DNA of 64,000 nucleotides, taken from the NCBI GenBank assembly GCA_029547025.1, contig JAKPQA010000126.1, positions 1-64,000 on the forward strand. Direction: 5' to 3'. The notes beneath the pieces are model-generated. The model was not told where the DNA came from, made no database searches, and saw only the letters and a program-made list of their open reading frames with translations. This stretch comes from Armatimonadota bacterium. Lineage in GTDB: Bacteria > Armatimonadota > Zipacnadia > UBA1398 > JAKPQA01. This document shows, piece by piece, positions 9,188-17,532 of this stretch. A program made the translations under genes and the position numbers. Within the stretch, counting starts at the first letter, position 1. Each line of letters starts with the position of its first letter.

Positions 9188-10634
9188 TCAACAGCAGATA
9201 ATAGTCACCAAACCGCAGCACGCGCACACCCATCTCACCCACGGGCGCTGCTTGCTCCATCGAGGCCAACTGGATGCCCTTGTCAGTGCACGGCAGCGAG
9301 ACCATAACCGTCAGAGGCTGTTCAATCTCGTCAGCGGTCACTTCGAACGAGGTCGGTACCAGGTCGGCGGTGCCCGGCGTGGTCAACCGGACGCGCACAC
9401 CCACGGTGCCCGACTGCGCCGGCTTCAGGTCGGCCAGAACCACCGGGTCGCCCTCAACGGTGGTACCGGGACCCACTGGCCTGACGCGCACGTTGTGCAG
9501 CGGGCCCGGATAGCCGTTGTAGACCTCGAACTCCACCAGGCCGCCCTGAGCGCAGTTGGGCATGGGCACCTTTGGCTTGGCCACCAGCCGGTCCGCCGTG
9601 GCCGCAGCCAGAACCGGACCCGCCGCAGGCTTGGCAGTCGGGGCCACGGCCTCCGTTGCCTCGCCCGCGTCCTGCTTCTCCTGCCGCTCCGCCAGCGACA
9701 GGAGCGCGTCCCCGGCGAACACGACCAGGTCCGCGTCCCCCGAGCTCACGAGCTGGTCCAGGACCTTCAGCGCCTCGGTATCGTTCAGCCATGCGCAGCC
9801 CCAGGCTGCGGCGCAGCGCACCCACTGGTCGTCGAAGCTCAAGCCCTGGCGAAGGTAGTCGAGCGAGCCTTCGTCGCCCTGCCCGGCCAGGACGAGCGCC
9901 GTGTTCGCGCAGGCGTCGATGAACGGGTCACGGTGACCGGCCAGCGCCCGAACGGCATCGAGGTTCTCCTTGAGCAGACCGAGGGAAATACAGCTCATAC
10001 CCACGACCATGCCGTTGCGGTCCTGGAGCTTCGACAGAAGGAGTGGAGCCAGGGCCGGATTGCCGGAGCGGCCCGCGGCGTGGATCGCGCGATTGTACCC
10101 GTTGTTGATCAGCTCGGTCAGCTTGTCGACGCCCGCCTGGTTCTTCCGGCGGGCCAGCGACTCCGCGGCCAGGACGACGCACGAGGTGTTGTCATCACCC
10201 ATGGCGCGCAGAAGGTCCCGGTCGGACACCTCCCCCACCGGCTGCTGCCCCGAGTTCCCCCAGCCGATGTTGTCCGCCGCGATGGCGAACTTGAGGCTGT
10301 GTTTGCCCTGCGCCACCCCCTGGCCGGCGGACACGTTCACAGTGAACGCCTCTTTCTGGCCAGGCTTCATCTCCGGAATCGCCTGCGGCTCGATGCCCAC
10401 GTTGACCCCCGCCACACTGGCCTGCCCGAGTAGACGGACGTTCCTCAGCATGGTGGGGTAGTTATTGAGCACGAAGACGCGGAACTGATCCCCATTCTCG
10501 AAGACCGCCGCATCCTTCTCCGGTTTCACGATCACGCGGTCGGGAGTGCGGTAGATGTTGTTGCAGAGGTGAGCCTGGGCTGCCGTCAGTGCCAGCCCGC
10601 ACACGACAACGAGCGCGGTAGCACGGACCCTCAC
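9120..10634 (-). CDS. Exported, membrane-anchored HEAT-repeat protein
   Basis: 504 aa. The signal peptide covers residues 1-21. An N-terminal beta domain follows (VIVKPEKDAAVFENGDQF). Residues about 140-300 are alpha repeats of the HEAT/PBS type (units such as SCISLGLLKENLDAVRALAG). A second beta domain starts near 350 (GLVEFEVYNGYPGPLHNVRV, resembling the first), and a C-terminal anchor helix (YYLLLSALPLAAVLGALAC) ends the chain. This is a scaffold architecture with no enzyme motif. It is the first gene of the redox block and shares an overlap with the DsbD/TauE-like gene. Confidence 0.65.
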   Translation of the reverse strand: MRVRATALVVVCGLALTAAQAHLCNNIYRTPDRVIVKPEKDAAVFENGDQFRVFVLNNYPTMLRNVRLLGQASVAGVNVGIEPQAIPEMKPGQKEAFTVNVSAGQGVAQGKHSLKFAIAADNIGWGNSGQQPVGEVSDRDLLRAMGDDNTSCVVLAAESLARRKNQAGVDKLTELINNGYNRAIHAAGRSGNPALAPLLLSKLQDRNGMVVGMSCISLGLLKENLDAVRALAGHRDPFIDACANTALVLAGQGDEGSLDYLRQGLSFDDQWVRCAAAWGCAWLNDTEALKVLDQLVSSGDADLVVFAGDALLSLAERQEKQDAGEATEAVAPTAKPAAGPVLAAATADRLVAKPKVPMPNCAQGGLVEFEVYNGYPGPLHNVRVRPVGPGTTVEGDPVVLADLKPAQSGTVGVRVRLTTPGTADLVPTSFEVTADEIEQPLTVMVSLPCTDKGIQLASMEQAAPVGEMGVRVLRFGDYYLLLSALPLAAVLGALACRWRRQSHP

Positions 10635-10763
10635 GCCGATTCCCCCGTTCGCCTTCCCGGCACCGCATCCGCGGCACCGGAGATCGCACCACCACAGTCA
10701 AGGGGATTGTTCCCTGGCGGGCACTGCGCTCCTCCCGCGCGGCCCAGACGGCGCACGGCCCGG

Positions 10764-11432
10764 CTACCTGAGCAACACGGCGCCGACGTGCAGCCAGTCG
10801 TAGAGGAGGAAGGTAACGCGGCCGATCAGCAGGGAGACGCGGGCCATCACGGTGTAGCCGAAGGAGGCGCCGAAGCTGAACATCAAAAAGTAGATACCCA
10901 GCTTGCAGAACCGGCCATAGCCGCCCGTGTGCTCCTTCGAGAAGAAGAAGTAGGCGAGCACCGAGAGCACGCCGATGATCAGCACCACGTTGCTGACGGA
11001 CGCCACCGCATTCTCCATCGCCGTGGCCTTGTCGAGCACAACCGGCGACACCATGGTGCCCTGGACCTGCTTGAGGATGTTCGCCTGGATGGTGGCCGGG
11101 ATCGACATGCCGGCGCCGATGCCGATCGTGAACGCCATGGGCCACCGAGAGAGCCACGAGATCTTCGGGTGAAATCGGGACAGCATGAGCACGCCGATGA
11201 CGGCCGGGATGAGCCGCAGCAAGTCGCCCTCATCGTGAATCGGTTTCCACAGGTCGGGTATGACCACATCGCGGTAGACGATCGCCAGGCCGTAGCCGGC
11301 GGAGACCCCCACGAACAGGGCCTCGACGAAGCGGTAGGCCGGGTTGTCCTTGTAAAGGAAGCTGTATGCAATCAGGGTCAGTAGCGCGGCGACCCAGACG
11401 CTGAAGACGTGCCAGAACCCCGGGTGCTCCAT
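10764..11432 (-). CDS. Polytopic membrane protein of the DUF6754 cluster (A)
   Basis: 222 aa, mostly hydrophobic, with about six membrane segments: residues 8-25, 33-52, 75-85, 95-112, 143-165 and 180-215. Short charged loops (YKDNPAYRFVEAL, KPIHDEGDLLR) lie between them. I recognise no named family. It begins 12 nt after the preceding membrane gene and is the last gene of the DUF6754 block, 129 nt upstream of the HEAT gene. It is probably a structural subunit of one complex with its neighbours. Confidence 0.7.
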   Translation of the reverse strand: MEHPGFWHVFSVWVAALLTLIAYSFLYKDNPAYRFVEALFVGVSAGYGLAIVYRDVVIPDLWKPIHDEGDLLRLIPAVIGVLMLSRFHPKISWLSRWPMAFTIGIGAGMSIPATIQANILKQVQGTMVSPVVLDKATAMENAVASVSNVVLIIGVLSVLAYFFFSKEHTGGYGRFCKLGIYFLMFSFGASFGYTVMARVSLLIGRVTFLLYDWLHVGAVLLR

Positions 11433-11444
11433 GCCGATCTGCCC

Positions 11445-12302
11445 TTATCCTCTCGGGCCGCGACGGGACGCGATGGACGCCACGTTGCCCAGGATGACCA
11501 GCGCGATGACGATCAAGTGAGCCACCGACTGCGAGTCCATACCGATCTGGCCATCGCCCGGTGCCTCGGTGAGCTGCTCATACTCGGCCGCCCCCTTGAG
11601 CCCGCCGAGAATGCCGATGAACTGCCCCGTCTGCAGATAAGGGTAGTAGGCGGCGACCATAACACCGGTAACGCCACAAGCCAAGTTGGCCTTGAACGCC
11701 TCGCGTGCGTAGCGGATCCAGATGTCCGGCGCCGCTGACGAGGCCAGATCCACCACAATGCCGATGTCGTCGTAGTTTCGGACTCCCTCGAGCGCTGGGA
11801 TCTCGCCGTACGGCTTGCCCTCGCTGTCCGTCGCGAACACCGTGTCGAGGCCGCCTCCGATGCCGAGGACCACGACGCCGCCCCCGGGCTTGTAGCCCAG
11901 GCTGACCCAGTCCTCATGCATCTTCTTGCCCAGATCCTTGCCCGCTTTCTCGAACGCCTTCCGGATGAGCAGGGCACCCGTGGGATCGAGCGTAACACCG
12001 ATGAGCCGGAGGTTCTTCTTGAAGCAGTGCCGGGCAATGGCCACCGCCATCGGGTCCAGCTCCGCTGCGGAGCCCGGACCGTAGTCGAACGAGATCATGA
12101 CGGGCTTCCGCTCGGGGAGCTTGTCAATGAAGTCATAGAGCTTCCTGGTGGGATCGGACGGCCGAACCCGGCAACCCAACGGGGTGAAGTAGGGGACCAC
12201 AACCCCGACGAACAGCACCAGGAAGATCCAGCGCCGGTCGATACGCTGGAGCCGAACCCAGAAGTCGCGGTTTCCCGACGCGGCGTCCGGAGTGTGAGAC
12301 AT
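11445..12302 (-). CDS. Membrane protein with Rossmann-like soluble domain, DUF6754 cluster (B)
   Basis: 285 aa. One membrane helix near residues 22-42 (WIFLVLFVGVVVPYFTPLG) and one at the C-terminus (HLIVIALVILGNVASI) bracket a soluble alpha/beta domain of about 200 residues. That domain has glycine-rich strands such as VVVLGIGGGLDTVFA and an acidic ISFDYGPGS. No catalytic motif was recognised. ATG 12300-12302 was preferred because it sits 5 nt after the upstream stop; longer in-frame starts lie inside that gene. Function unknown. Confidence 0.7.
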   Translation of the reverse strand: MSHTPDAASGNRDFWVRLQRIDRRWIFLVLFVGVVVPYFTPLGCRVRPSDPTRKLYDFIDKLPERKPVMISFDYGPGSAAELDPMAVAIARHCFKKNLRLIGVTLDPTGALLIRKAFEKAGKDLGKKMHEDWVSLGYKPGGGVVVLGIGGGLDTVFATDSEGKPYGEIPALEGVRNYDDIGIVVDLASSAAPDIWIRYAREAFKANLACGVTGVMVAAYYPYLQTGQFIGILGGLKGAAEYEQLTEAPGDGQIGMDSQSVAHLIVIALVILGNVASIASRRGPRG

Positions 12303-12307
12303 CCGGA

Positions 12308-13009
12308 TCAGCTCCCACTCATGTAGGGGCGCTCGATCCCCACGATGATTCGCAGCGCCTGGGCTACGGCCGCCAGGGCGGCACCGAACATGATGGCGCG
12401 CTGGGCGGCCGTGTTCGGGCAGTTGAGCACCCATTCCGTTAGCGACTGGAGCCACTCGGGTGTCACCGGCGCCGTCGTCGACCCGCCCCAGATGGCCTCA
12501 TGGAGCTTGGCGCCGATCTCGACACCCAACGGGACCCGGCCGACCATCACCAACAGCGCGGCGGCAAGCAGGAGGCTGGCCTCGAAGGTTCTCGCCCGGA
12601 ACGTCCGATAGGCGGCCGATGCGATGAAAAACGCCAGCAAAGAGAAGATGGTCGCGTCCATGGGAACCTGCACGTTGTCGAACAGCCACTGGTAGCACCG
12701 GTCGAGCGTATGCCTCCACGCAGGGGCGGCGGCCTCCTTTGTCCCCAGAATCCCAAACACGGCCATCACGGCGAACCCCGCCAGAGTAACGATGGCGTAG
12801 ATCCATCCGGGCGAAAGCCGCCGCAGCTTGCTGATGTTAATCGAGACCAGGCTGCCGATCCCCACGACCAATGCAAAGGCGCTGATGATGCGGGTCCACG
12901 CCAGAAGCGTGTCCCGCAGGGCCATCGAGTGATGGGTCGGCACAAAGAACTGGATCACCATGACGACACCGGCGATGAACGCGATGGCAACCGGCACTTG
13001 AGTCCGCAT
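12308..13009 (-). CDS. Polytopic membrane protein of the DUF6754 cluster (C)
   Basis: 233 aa with about six membrane segments: residues 6-23, 36-57, 68-88, 115-133, 140-157 and 200-220. A soluble loop of about 25 residues (KLHEAIWGGSTTAPVTPEW) precedes the last segments. No known family was recognised. It lies 20 nt after the second DUF6754 gene and 5 nt before cluster gene B, so the three are almost certainly one transcript. Likely a membrane subunit of the same assembly. Confidence 0.7.
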   Translation of the reverse strand: MRTQVPVAIAFIAGVVMVIQFFVPTHHSMALRDTLLAWTRIISAFALVVGIGSLVSINISKLRRLSPGWIYAIVTLAGFAVMAVFGILGTKEAAAPAWRHTLDRCYQWLFDNVQVPMDATIFSLLAFFIASAAYRTFRARTFEASLLLAAALLVMVGRVPLGVEIGAKLHEAIWGGSTTAPVTPEWLQSLTEWVLNCPNTAAQRAIMFGAALAAVAQALRIIVGIERPYMSGS

Positions 13010-13029
13010 GGGCTTCGCGGTGCCTCCGT

Positions 13030-14421
13030 TTACCTAGTCTCGAACAGCGATATGAACTTGAGCATCCAACTGGTCTCGGGCAGATGCAGGATCTGCCCCA
13101 GGCCCGCGAAGACCACGCCGCACACGAGGGCAGCCGCCACCGCCATCTTCAGCCAATCCTGCGCCTTGAGGCTACCCAGCAGGCGCGGCTCTCGGGTCAG
13201 ATAGGCCGTGGCGGCATAGAGCTCCTCGCCCATCAGTGTGTAGTCGCATGTCGTGACCAGAAACGGCAACTGCATGACGGCGTCCGTGCCCGCGATCTGA
13301 ATGCACCCGGCCATGGCGCCAGCCTCGGCCAGGATCAGTGCCTCGGCGTAGAAGTACCCCATATAGAAGCACGCCGCCGGCCGCTCGCGGGCCATGGTGC
13401 CGGCCACCGAGGCCACATAGGCGAACTGGGAGTCCGTCGTGAAGTAGATGTCATCCTCGACATATGCATCGGGCTTGCCGGCCTCGAGATAGGACTCCTT
13501 GACCACTTCGCGCTGGGCCGTCATGACCATGGGATCGCGACACGGCACGAGAATCCGTGTGCCCTGCTCAGCTGCCGTGCGACCGATGCGGCCAAGAATG
13601 GCCATGGCGGCCACGGTGGCGATATCGCTCACCCCACCGAGACCGGCCACGAACAGCAGAGGACGACCCATCTCGGTCGCGCGGCCGATGGCATCGTCAA
13701 CCGCCTTGAGGCCAGCGATAGGCCGCACGTAGAAGTCACGGCCGCGGCGCGCAAAGCCGAGGAACCCCAGCACCACGATCGTGCACAACACGGTGCCAAC
13801 AAGCACATTGATCTGATCGCGGTCGAGCCAGTACTCGCGCGGCGTGACAGGCCCTGCCCGTGACGGGGCCGACTCCTCGTAGCGCCCCTCGCTCAGCCCG
13901 AAAGCGGCGACCTCATAGTAGTACTGGCCCCGCGGGTCCGCGCGCACCGGCGCCGGGTCCGTGGGAATCCCGGCCGACGGCTCCGCGGCAGGCCCTTGGC
14001 CGCCCGGCGAGGGGGGCGCTGACTCGGGCGGTTCCCGATCCTTGGACTTCCAACTGAATGACGAATCCGTGAACTTCCCTTCACCCTTGGTGAATACGCG
14101 CCCCACCACAACATAGGGGCCATCGGGGGCCTCAGCGCGACGGACCACATAGCCCATAACGCGCTGGCTGTCGGGGGCGTCATCAGGCGAAGGCCGCCAG
14201 CTGAGGTCGATGGCGGTGGCGTCGTCGTTGGGCTTGTCCTTGGCCTCAACTGCCGCCGGCGGAGCGAGGGGCAGCTCCGCCGGAGCGAGGGGAGGGAGCT
14301 CGGCGACGGGAACGCTCACGCTGGGAGCTTCGCGGGGCGCGGGCGGCTCGACTCCTGACGCCGCCGCACTGGCCCACAGCAGCAGAGCGACTCCGCCCCC
14401 TAACACGGACCGTTTCGGCAC
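13030..14421 (-). CDS. FN3-TM-DUF6754 protein, paralogue 2
   Basis: 463 aa. Signal peptide 1-22, Pro/Ala-rich linker, then a fibronectin-III-like domain (about 62-195) starting KPNDDATAIDLSW. A membrane helix (205-223) leads to a cytoplasmic domain of about 200 residues with RPIAGLKAVDDAIGRATEMG, which I associate with DUF6754. A last helix near 430-450 ends the protein. GTG 14419-14421 is preceded by GGGGAGG; the frame stays open upstream, but only through the decayed cassette described separately. Sequence and layout match the gene at 14892, so they are duplicates. Function unknown; a heteromeric membrane complex is inferred. Confidence 0.78.
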   Translation of the reverse strand: MPKRSVLGGGVALLLWASAAASGVEPPAPREAPSVSVPVAELPPLAPAELPLAPPAAVEAKDKPNDDATAIDLSWRPSPDDAPDSQRVMGYVVRRAEAPDGPYVVVGRVFTKGEGKFTDSSFSWKSKDREPPESAPPSPGGQGPAAEPSAGIPTDPAPVRADPRGQYYYEVAAFGLSEGRYEESAPSRAGPVTPREYWLDRDQINVLVGTVLCTIVVLGFLGFARRGRDFYVRPIAGLKAVDDAIGRATEMGRPLLFVAGLGGVSDIATVAAMAILGRIGRTAAEQGTRILVPCRDPMVMTAQREVVKESYLEAGKPDAYVEDDIYFTTDSQFAYVASVAGTMARERPAACFYMGYFYAEALILAEAGAMAGCIQIAGTDAVMQLPFLVTTCDYTLMGEELYAATAYLTREPRLLGSLKAQDWLKMAVAAALVCGVVFAGLGQILHLPETSWMLKFISLFETR

Positions 14422-14496
14422 ACCGCACCTCCCCGTCACATTGGCCGGTCTTGCTGCCCGGAGTGTATTCAGCGAGGCCCGGGGCAGACCTTCAGA

Positions 14497-14513
14497 GGCA
14501 GATGGCAGATGGC
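14497..14513 (+). repeat. Left arm of perfect 17-bp inverted repeat
   Basis: GGCAGATGGCAGATGGC, itself two tandem GGCAGAT units plus GGC. Its exact reverse complement is at 14875-14891. The two arms bracket a decayed four-helix-bundle gene. Confidence 0.9.
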
Positions 14514-14536
14514 AGCCGCAGGCGGAGCCAATCCCG

Positions 14537-14812
14537 CTAGCGGTGAGTTCGGGGGACAGATCGGGCGAGGTCATTGGCCCGGCGCCCCGCCTCTCCGGCA
14601 AGCTCACCGACCTGCGTGGCTCACTCGGCACTCAGGTAGCCGCGGCGTCGGGCCACAAACGCCTGCGTCTCGACCTCGCGGTGCGGCACATCTGGCCCGT
14701 GAGCCCACAGATCTCGTCGCGCGGGACGTCCCGCGTCATCCTGTAGACGACATCAACCAAGTCCATCGCTTTGCGCCAAGCAACCAGATCCCGCTGGTCT
14801 CTTGCCGGCAAC
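14537..14812 (-). pseudogene. Decayed four-helix-bundle (23S rRNA IVP / Avd-like) gene
   Basis: Read on the minus strand from a TTG at 14810-14812, the frame gives RDLVAWRKAMDLVDVVYRMT and then RDVPRDEICGLTGQMCRTA, the first two helices of the IVP family (usually about 120 aa). After 14678 the match jumps to the C-terminal helix in another frame: EVETQAFVARRRGYLSAE, a TGA at 14621-14623, then VGELAGEAGRRANDLARSV to a TAG at 14537-14539. About 35-40 middle residues, including the usual IPxNIAEG turn, are gone. The gene is therefore frameshifted, deleted and interrupted. The family match is from memory of its consensus. Confidence 0.75.
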
Positions 14813-14874
14813 TCGGGCCCCCCCCACCCTGACTCGCCAGCGCCTCCAACGCCGAGCCTACCGCGCTTCGTCTA

Positions 14875-14891
14875 GCCATCTGCCATCTGCC
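14875..14891 (-). repeat. Right arm of perfect 17-bp inverted repeat
   Basis: GCCATCTGCCATCTGCC on the plus strand, the exact reverse complement of 14497-14513. It directly abuts the TAG stop (14892-14894) of the DUF6754 gene upstream in transcription, so the 395-bp unit 14497-14891 fills the gap between two cluster genes. Confidence 0.9.
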
Positions 14892-16214
14892 CTACGCCCC
14901 GCCCATCCACTGAGAGAAGCGAGGGAACCACGAGTCGGGCGGCAGGTGGAACACATGGGTCAGTAGGGCGCCGGCAACACCCAAGAGAATGACGGCACCG
15001 ACAGCAAACTTGAGCCAGTCCTGCGCCTTGAGACTTCCGAGAAGCCTCGGCGCGCGCGACACGTAAGCGGTGGCGGCGTACAGCTCCTCGCCCATGAGCG
15101 TGTAGTCACACGCCGTGACGAAGAACGGTAGCTGGAACACCTGATCGGTGCCGGCGATCTGGATGGCGCCCGTGAGCGCGCCGGTCTCGGCCAGGATCAG
15201 GGACTCGGCCTCGAAGTAGCCGAGGTAGAAGCACGCCGCGGGCCGATCCCGCAGCATGATGCCGGTGACCATGGCGGCATAGGCGAATTGCGCGTTGCTC
15301 TGGAAGAACAGGTCCTCTTCGCGGTAGGCCTCTGGCCGTCCAGCCTGGGCGTACGCGTCGCGGACAACCTCCCGCTGGGCGCTCATGATGAGCGGATCGA
15401 TGTTGGGCACCAGAATGCGCGTGCCCTGCTCGGCAGCCAGACGGGCAATCTGTCCCAACAGCACCGTTGCGGCCATCGTCGGCGCGATGCTGTCGATGAG
15501 CGTCGACGAGCCCATCCCGGTGGAGTAGAGGATCGGCTTGCCCATCTCGGTGGCCCGGCCCACCGCATCGTGCAGGGCTTCGAGCCCCGGGATGGGCCGG
15601 ATGTACAGGTCACGCGTGCCGGCATGGCGGATCAGGAAGAGGACCATCCCCGCGCATAGGGTCAACACCAGTAGGACGCTGCCCCGGGTCGTGTCGAACC
15701 CGGTCTCGACGGGCCGCACGGGTCCGGCGGTCACGGGGGCCGACTGGCTGCGTTCGCTCAGGGCCCTGACGCGGTACCAATGCGGCTGGGCGGGGTCGGC
15801 CAGCCGGGGCCCCTCCCCACGCTCCTTGGCCCGCTCGGACGGCTTCCAGCTATAGGCGCTGTCCGTGAACGTGGCCGTACCGCGACCGACACGGCCCACT
15901 TCATCGAACGGTCCGTCGGCGCCGGCGGACCGCTCGACCACGTAGCCGGTGACGCGGCCCGCGGGCCCGTCGTCCTCCGAAAGCTCCCACGACAGGCACA
16001 GGGCTGTGGCGTCATCGTTGGGCTTGTCCCGCACGGTCAGCGCAAGGGGTGGAGCCGGCTCGACCGCCTCGGCGGTCGAGGTCCGGCCCGGGGCAGGACC
16101 GGTCCCGCCCACGGGGATCAGTACCTGCGCGTTCGACTGCGCGGTGAAAAGCCAGGCCCAGCCCAGGATGGAGATGCAGATCAGCCACGCCCGCCAAGCC
16201 GCCCGCATGGGCAT
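14892..16214 (-). CDS. FN3-TM-DUF6754 protein, paralogue 1
   Basis: 440 aa. Signal peptide or anchor 1-29; FN3-like domain about 60-170 starting near KPNDDATALCLSW; membrane helix 179-196; cytoplasmic DUF6754-like domain about 200-395 with RPIPGLEALHDAVGRATEMG and RLLGSLKAQDWLKF; last helix about 403-422. It aligns along its length with the gene at 13030 but has a shorter linker. It starts 24 nt after the barrel-sandwich/KOW gene. A second ATG two codons downstream is an equally possible start. Role unknown; probably pairs with its paralogue and the three polytopic proteins. Confidence 0.78.
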   Translation of the reverse strand: MPMRAAWRAWLICISILGWAWLFTAQSNAQVLIPVGGTGPAPGRTSTAEAVEPAPPLALTVRDKPNDDATALCLSWELSEDDGPAGRVTGYVVERSAGADGPFDEVGRVGRGTATFTDSAYSWKPSERAKERGEGPRLADPAQPHWYRVRALSERSQSAPVTAGPVRPVETGFDTTRGSVLLVLTLCAGMVLFLIRHAGTRDLYIRPIPGLEALHDAVGRATEMGKPILYSTGMGSSTLIDSIAPTMAATVLLGQIARLAAEQGTRILVPNIDPLIMSAQREVVRDAYAQAGRPEAYREEDLFFQSNAQFAYAAMVTGIMLRDRPAACFYLGYFEAESLILAETGALTGAIQIAGTDQVFQLPFFVTACDYTLMGEELYAATAYVSRAPRLLGSLKAQDWLKFAVGAVILLGVAGALLTHVFHLPPDSWFPRFSQWMGGA

Positions 16215-16238
16215 CTCCCTGCTCCGATGCGACTCGAG

Positions 16239-17360
16239 TCAGCGGATCAGCTCGATGTTGGCCCGAGGGAGGGTCACGGCAACGCCGTCCTCCGTCTGGA
16301 CGGTAACCACCCGCACGTGTGCCTCGGTCTCGATGCGCGTCAGTTCGGGCGGCAGAGCGATGACGCGGGCCAACCGACCGAAGTGGGGCTCGCGGATGAT
16401 ACGAACGGTATCGCCGGCCTGGATGCCGCCCGAAGCCGCCTCCTCCGCCCCCCCGGCTGCGAGCCCGTCGCCGAACGGGATGACCACCTCGGGGCGCACG
16501 ACGCCCGCCCGGATCTGAGTGGCTCCGTCGATGCTGGCCTTGGCCCCCTCGCGGCTCTTGAGGAGATCGAATGTCCTCTGGGCCATGCGGATCTCGCCGA
16601 AACCCTCGGTGAGCACCAGGGTGAACGGTGTGTCCTCCTGGCCCGTAATGGCGACGCCCAACGGATAGCCCAGCAGATGGTCAACGCCGTCGCTCCCGAC
16701 GCCACCGACAACCAGGCCAGCGAGGCCGATCTCCTTGGCGCGCTCGAGGGCCGCGCGTGTGGCCAGGCATCCTCCCACCGCGATGGTCCCGGACAGGCTG
16801 TCGTCCAGGCTCGAGCCATCGAGAACCGCGTCGGGCGAGTCGACGGCCATGCGGAGCTCGGCCACGCGCTCGCCCCCGACACCCAGGATCCCCTGGACGA
16901 ACGTGGCCACCGTCTCGATGACAACGCCCTGTCCTTCGATGCACTCGGCCACCCGACCGTCGACGTAGGCGGTGATCTCCACGGGCTTGGGAGGACGGCG
17001 GACTCGCACCTGCCCGGTCACGGAGGAGATGCCCTCGATGACGCCAGCCGCCGGCGCGGTGCACTCCGACTTGAACAGCCCCAGAAACGATGACGAACGG
17101 GCGATAACCTCGCCGGCCTCGACCGAGTCGCCCTCGCCCTTGAGCATGTGCTGGGCCACTTCGCTGGGAGGCACCGAGAGCTTGTGGGCCACGTTCACCA
17201 GGTCGACATCGCCCGGAAGCTCGGTTCGCGCCACCACGTCTTCGGCTCGGACGGTCTGGCCTTCGGAAACCACAACCTGCCCGTCGAGTGGGAGACGGCG
17301 CTCCTTACGTACGGTCTGACGCTCCACCACGCGGAGCTCGGGTGTGTAGGCGTGAGCCAT
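16239..17360 (-). CDS. Barrel-sandwich-hybrid / KOW-like protein of the DUF6754 cluster
   Basis: 373 aa, soluble, no signal peptide. Residues about 20-150 look like a barrel-sandwich (biotinyl/lipoyl or RnfC-like) domain: LPLDGQVVVSEGQTVRAEDV, then KGEGDSVEAGEVIARS and CTAPAAGVIEGI. No lipoyl/biotinyl Lys motif is visible. The middle (about 185-270) is Rossmann-like, with GLAGLVVGGVGSDGVDHLLG. The C-terminus is KOW/NusG-like (GDTVRIIREPHFGRLARVI). ATG 17358-17360 follows GGGAG. It is the first gene of the block after the PilZ gene and could be a cytosolic hub of the complex (inference). Confidence 0.65.
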   Translation of the reverse strand: MAHAYTPELRVVERQTVRKERRLPLDGQVVVSEGQTVRAEDVVARTELPGDVDLVNVAHKLSVPPSEVAQHMLKGEGDSVEAGEVIARSSSFLGLFKSECTAPAAGVIEGISSVTGQVRVRRPPKPVEITAYVDGRVAECIEGQGVVIETVATFVQGILGVGGERVAELRMAVDSPDAVLDGSSLDDSLSGTIAVGGCLATRAALERAKEIGLAGLVVGGVGSDGVDHLLGYPLGVAITGQEDTPFTLVLTEGFGEIRMAQRTFDLLKSREGAKASIDGATQIRAGVVRPEVVIPFGDGLAAGGAEEAASGGIQAGDTVRIIREPHFGRLARVIALPPELTRIETEAHVRVVTVQTEDGVAVTLPRANIELIR

Positions 17361-17532
17361 GCGGTCACTCTCCCTGTTCGCTGGAGAGGTTCGCTCGCGA
17401 CGCGCCAGCGGCCTGCTTGCGCGGGCGGGGTGAGACGGGCGAACGCGCGCGGCCCGGGTCCGCTCAAAGGTGAGGCGCTCTTGAGGTTGGCCTGGGGCCC
17501 TTGGTGCCTGAACGGCCAGGCCCGAGATGAGT

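Noticed and set aside
9105-10433. A 442-codon plus-strand frame opposite the HEAT-repeat gene
   Set aside because: Antisense shadow; the minus frame has a signal peptide, repeats and an anchor helix.
14422-14631. N-terminal extension of the DUF6754 paralogue 2 to 14631
   Set aside because: The extension reads through the decayed cassette and one repeat arm; the GTG at 14421 has a Shine-Dalgarno and begins a signal peptide.
15780-17093. A 437-codon plus-strand frame opposite the DUF6754 and barrel-sandwich genes
   Set aside because: Antisense shadow with no motif or ribosome site; the minus-strand genes are supported by domains and by paralogy.
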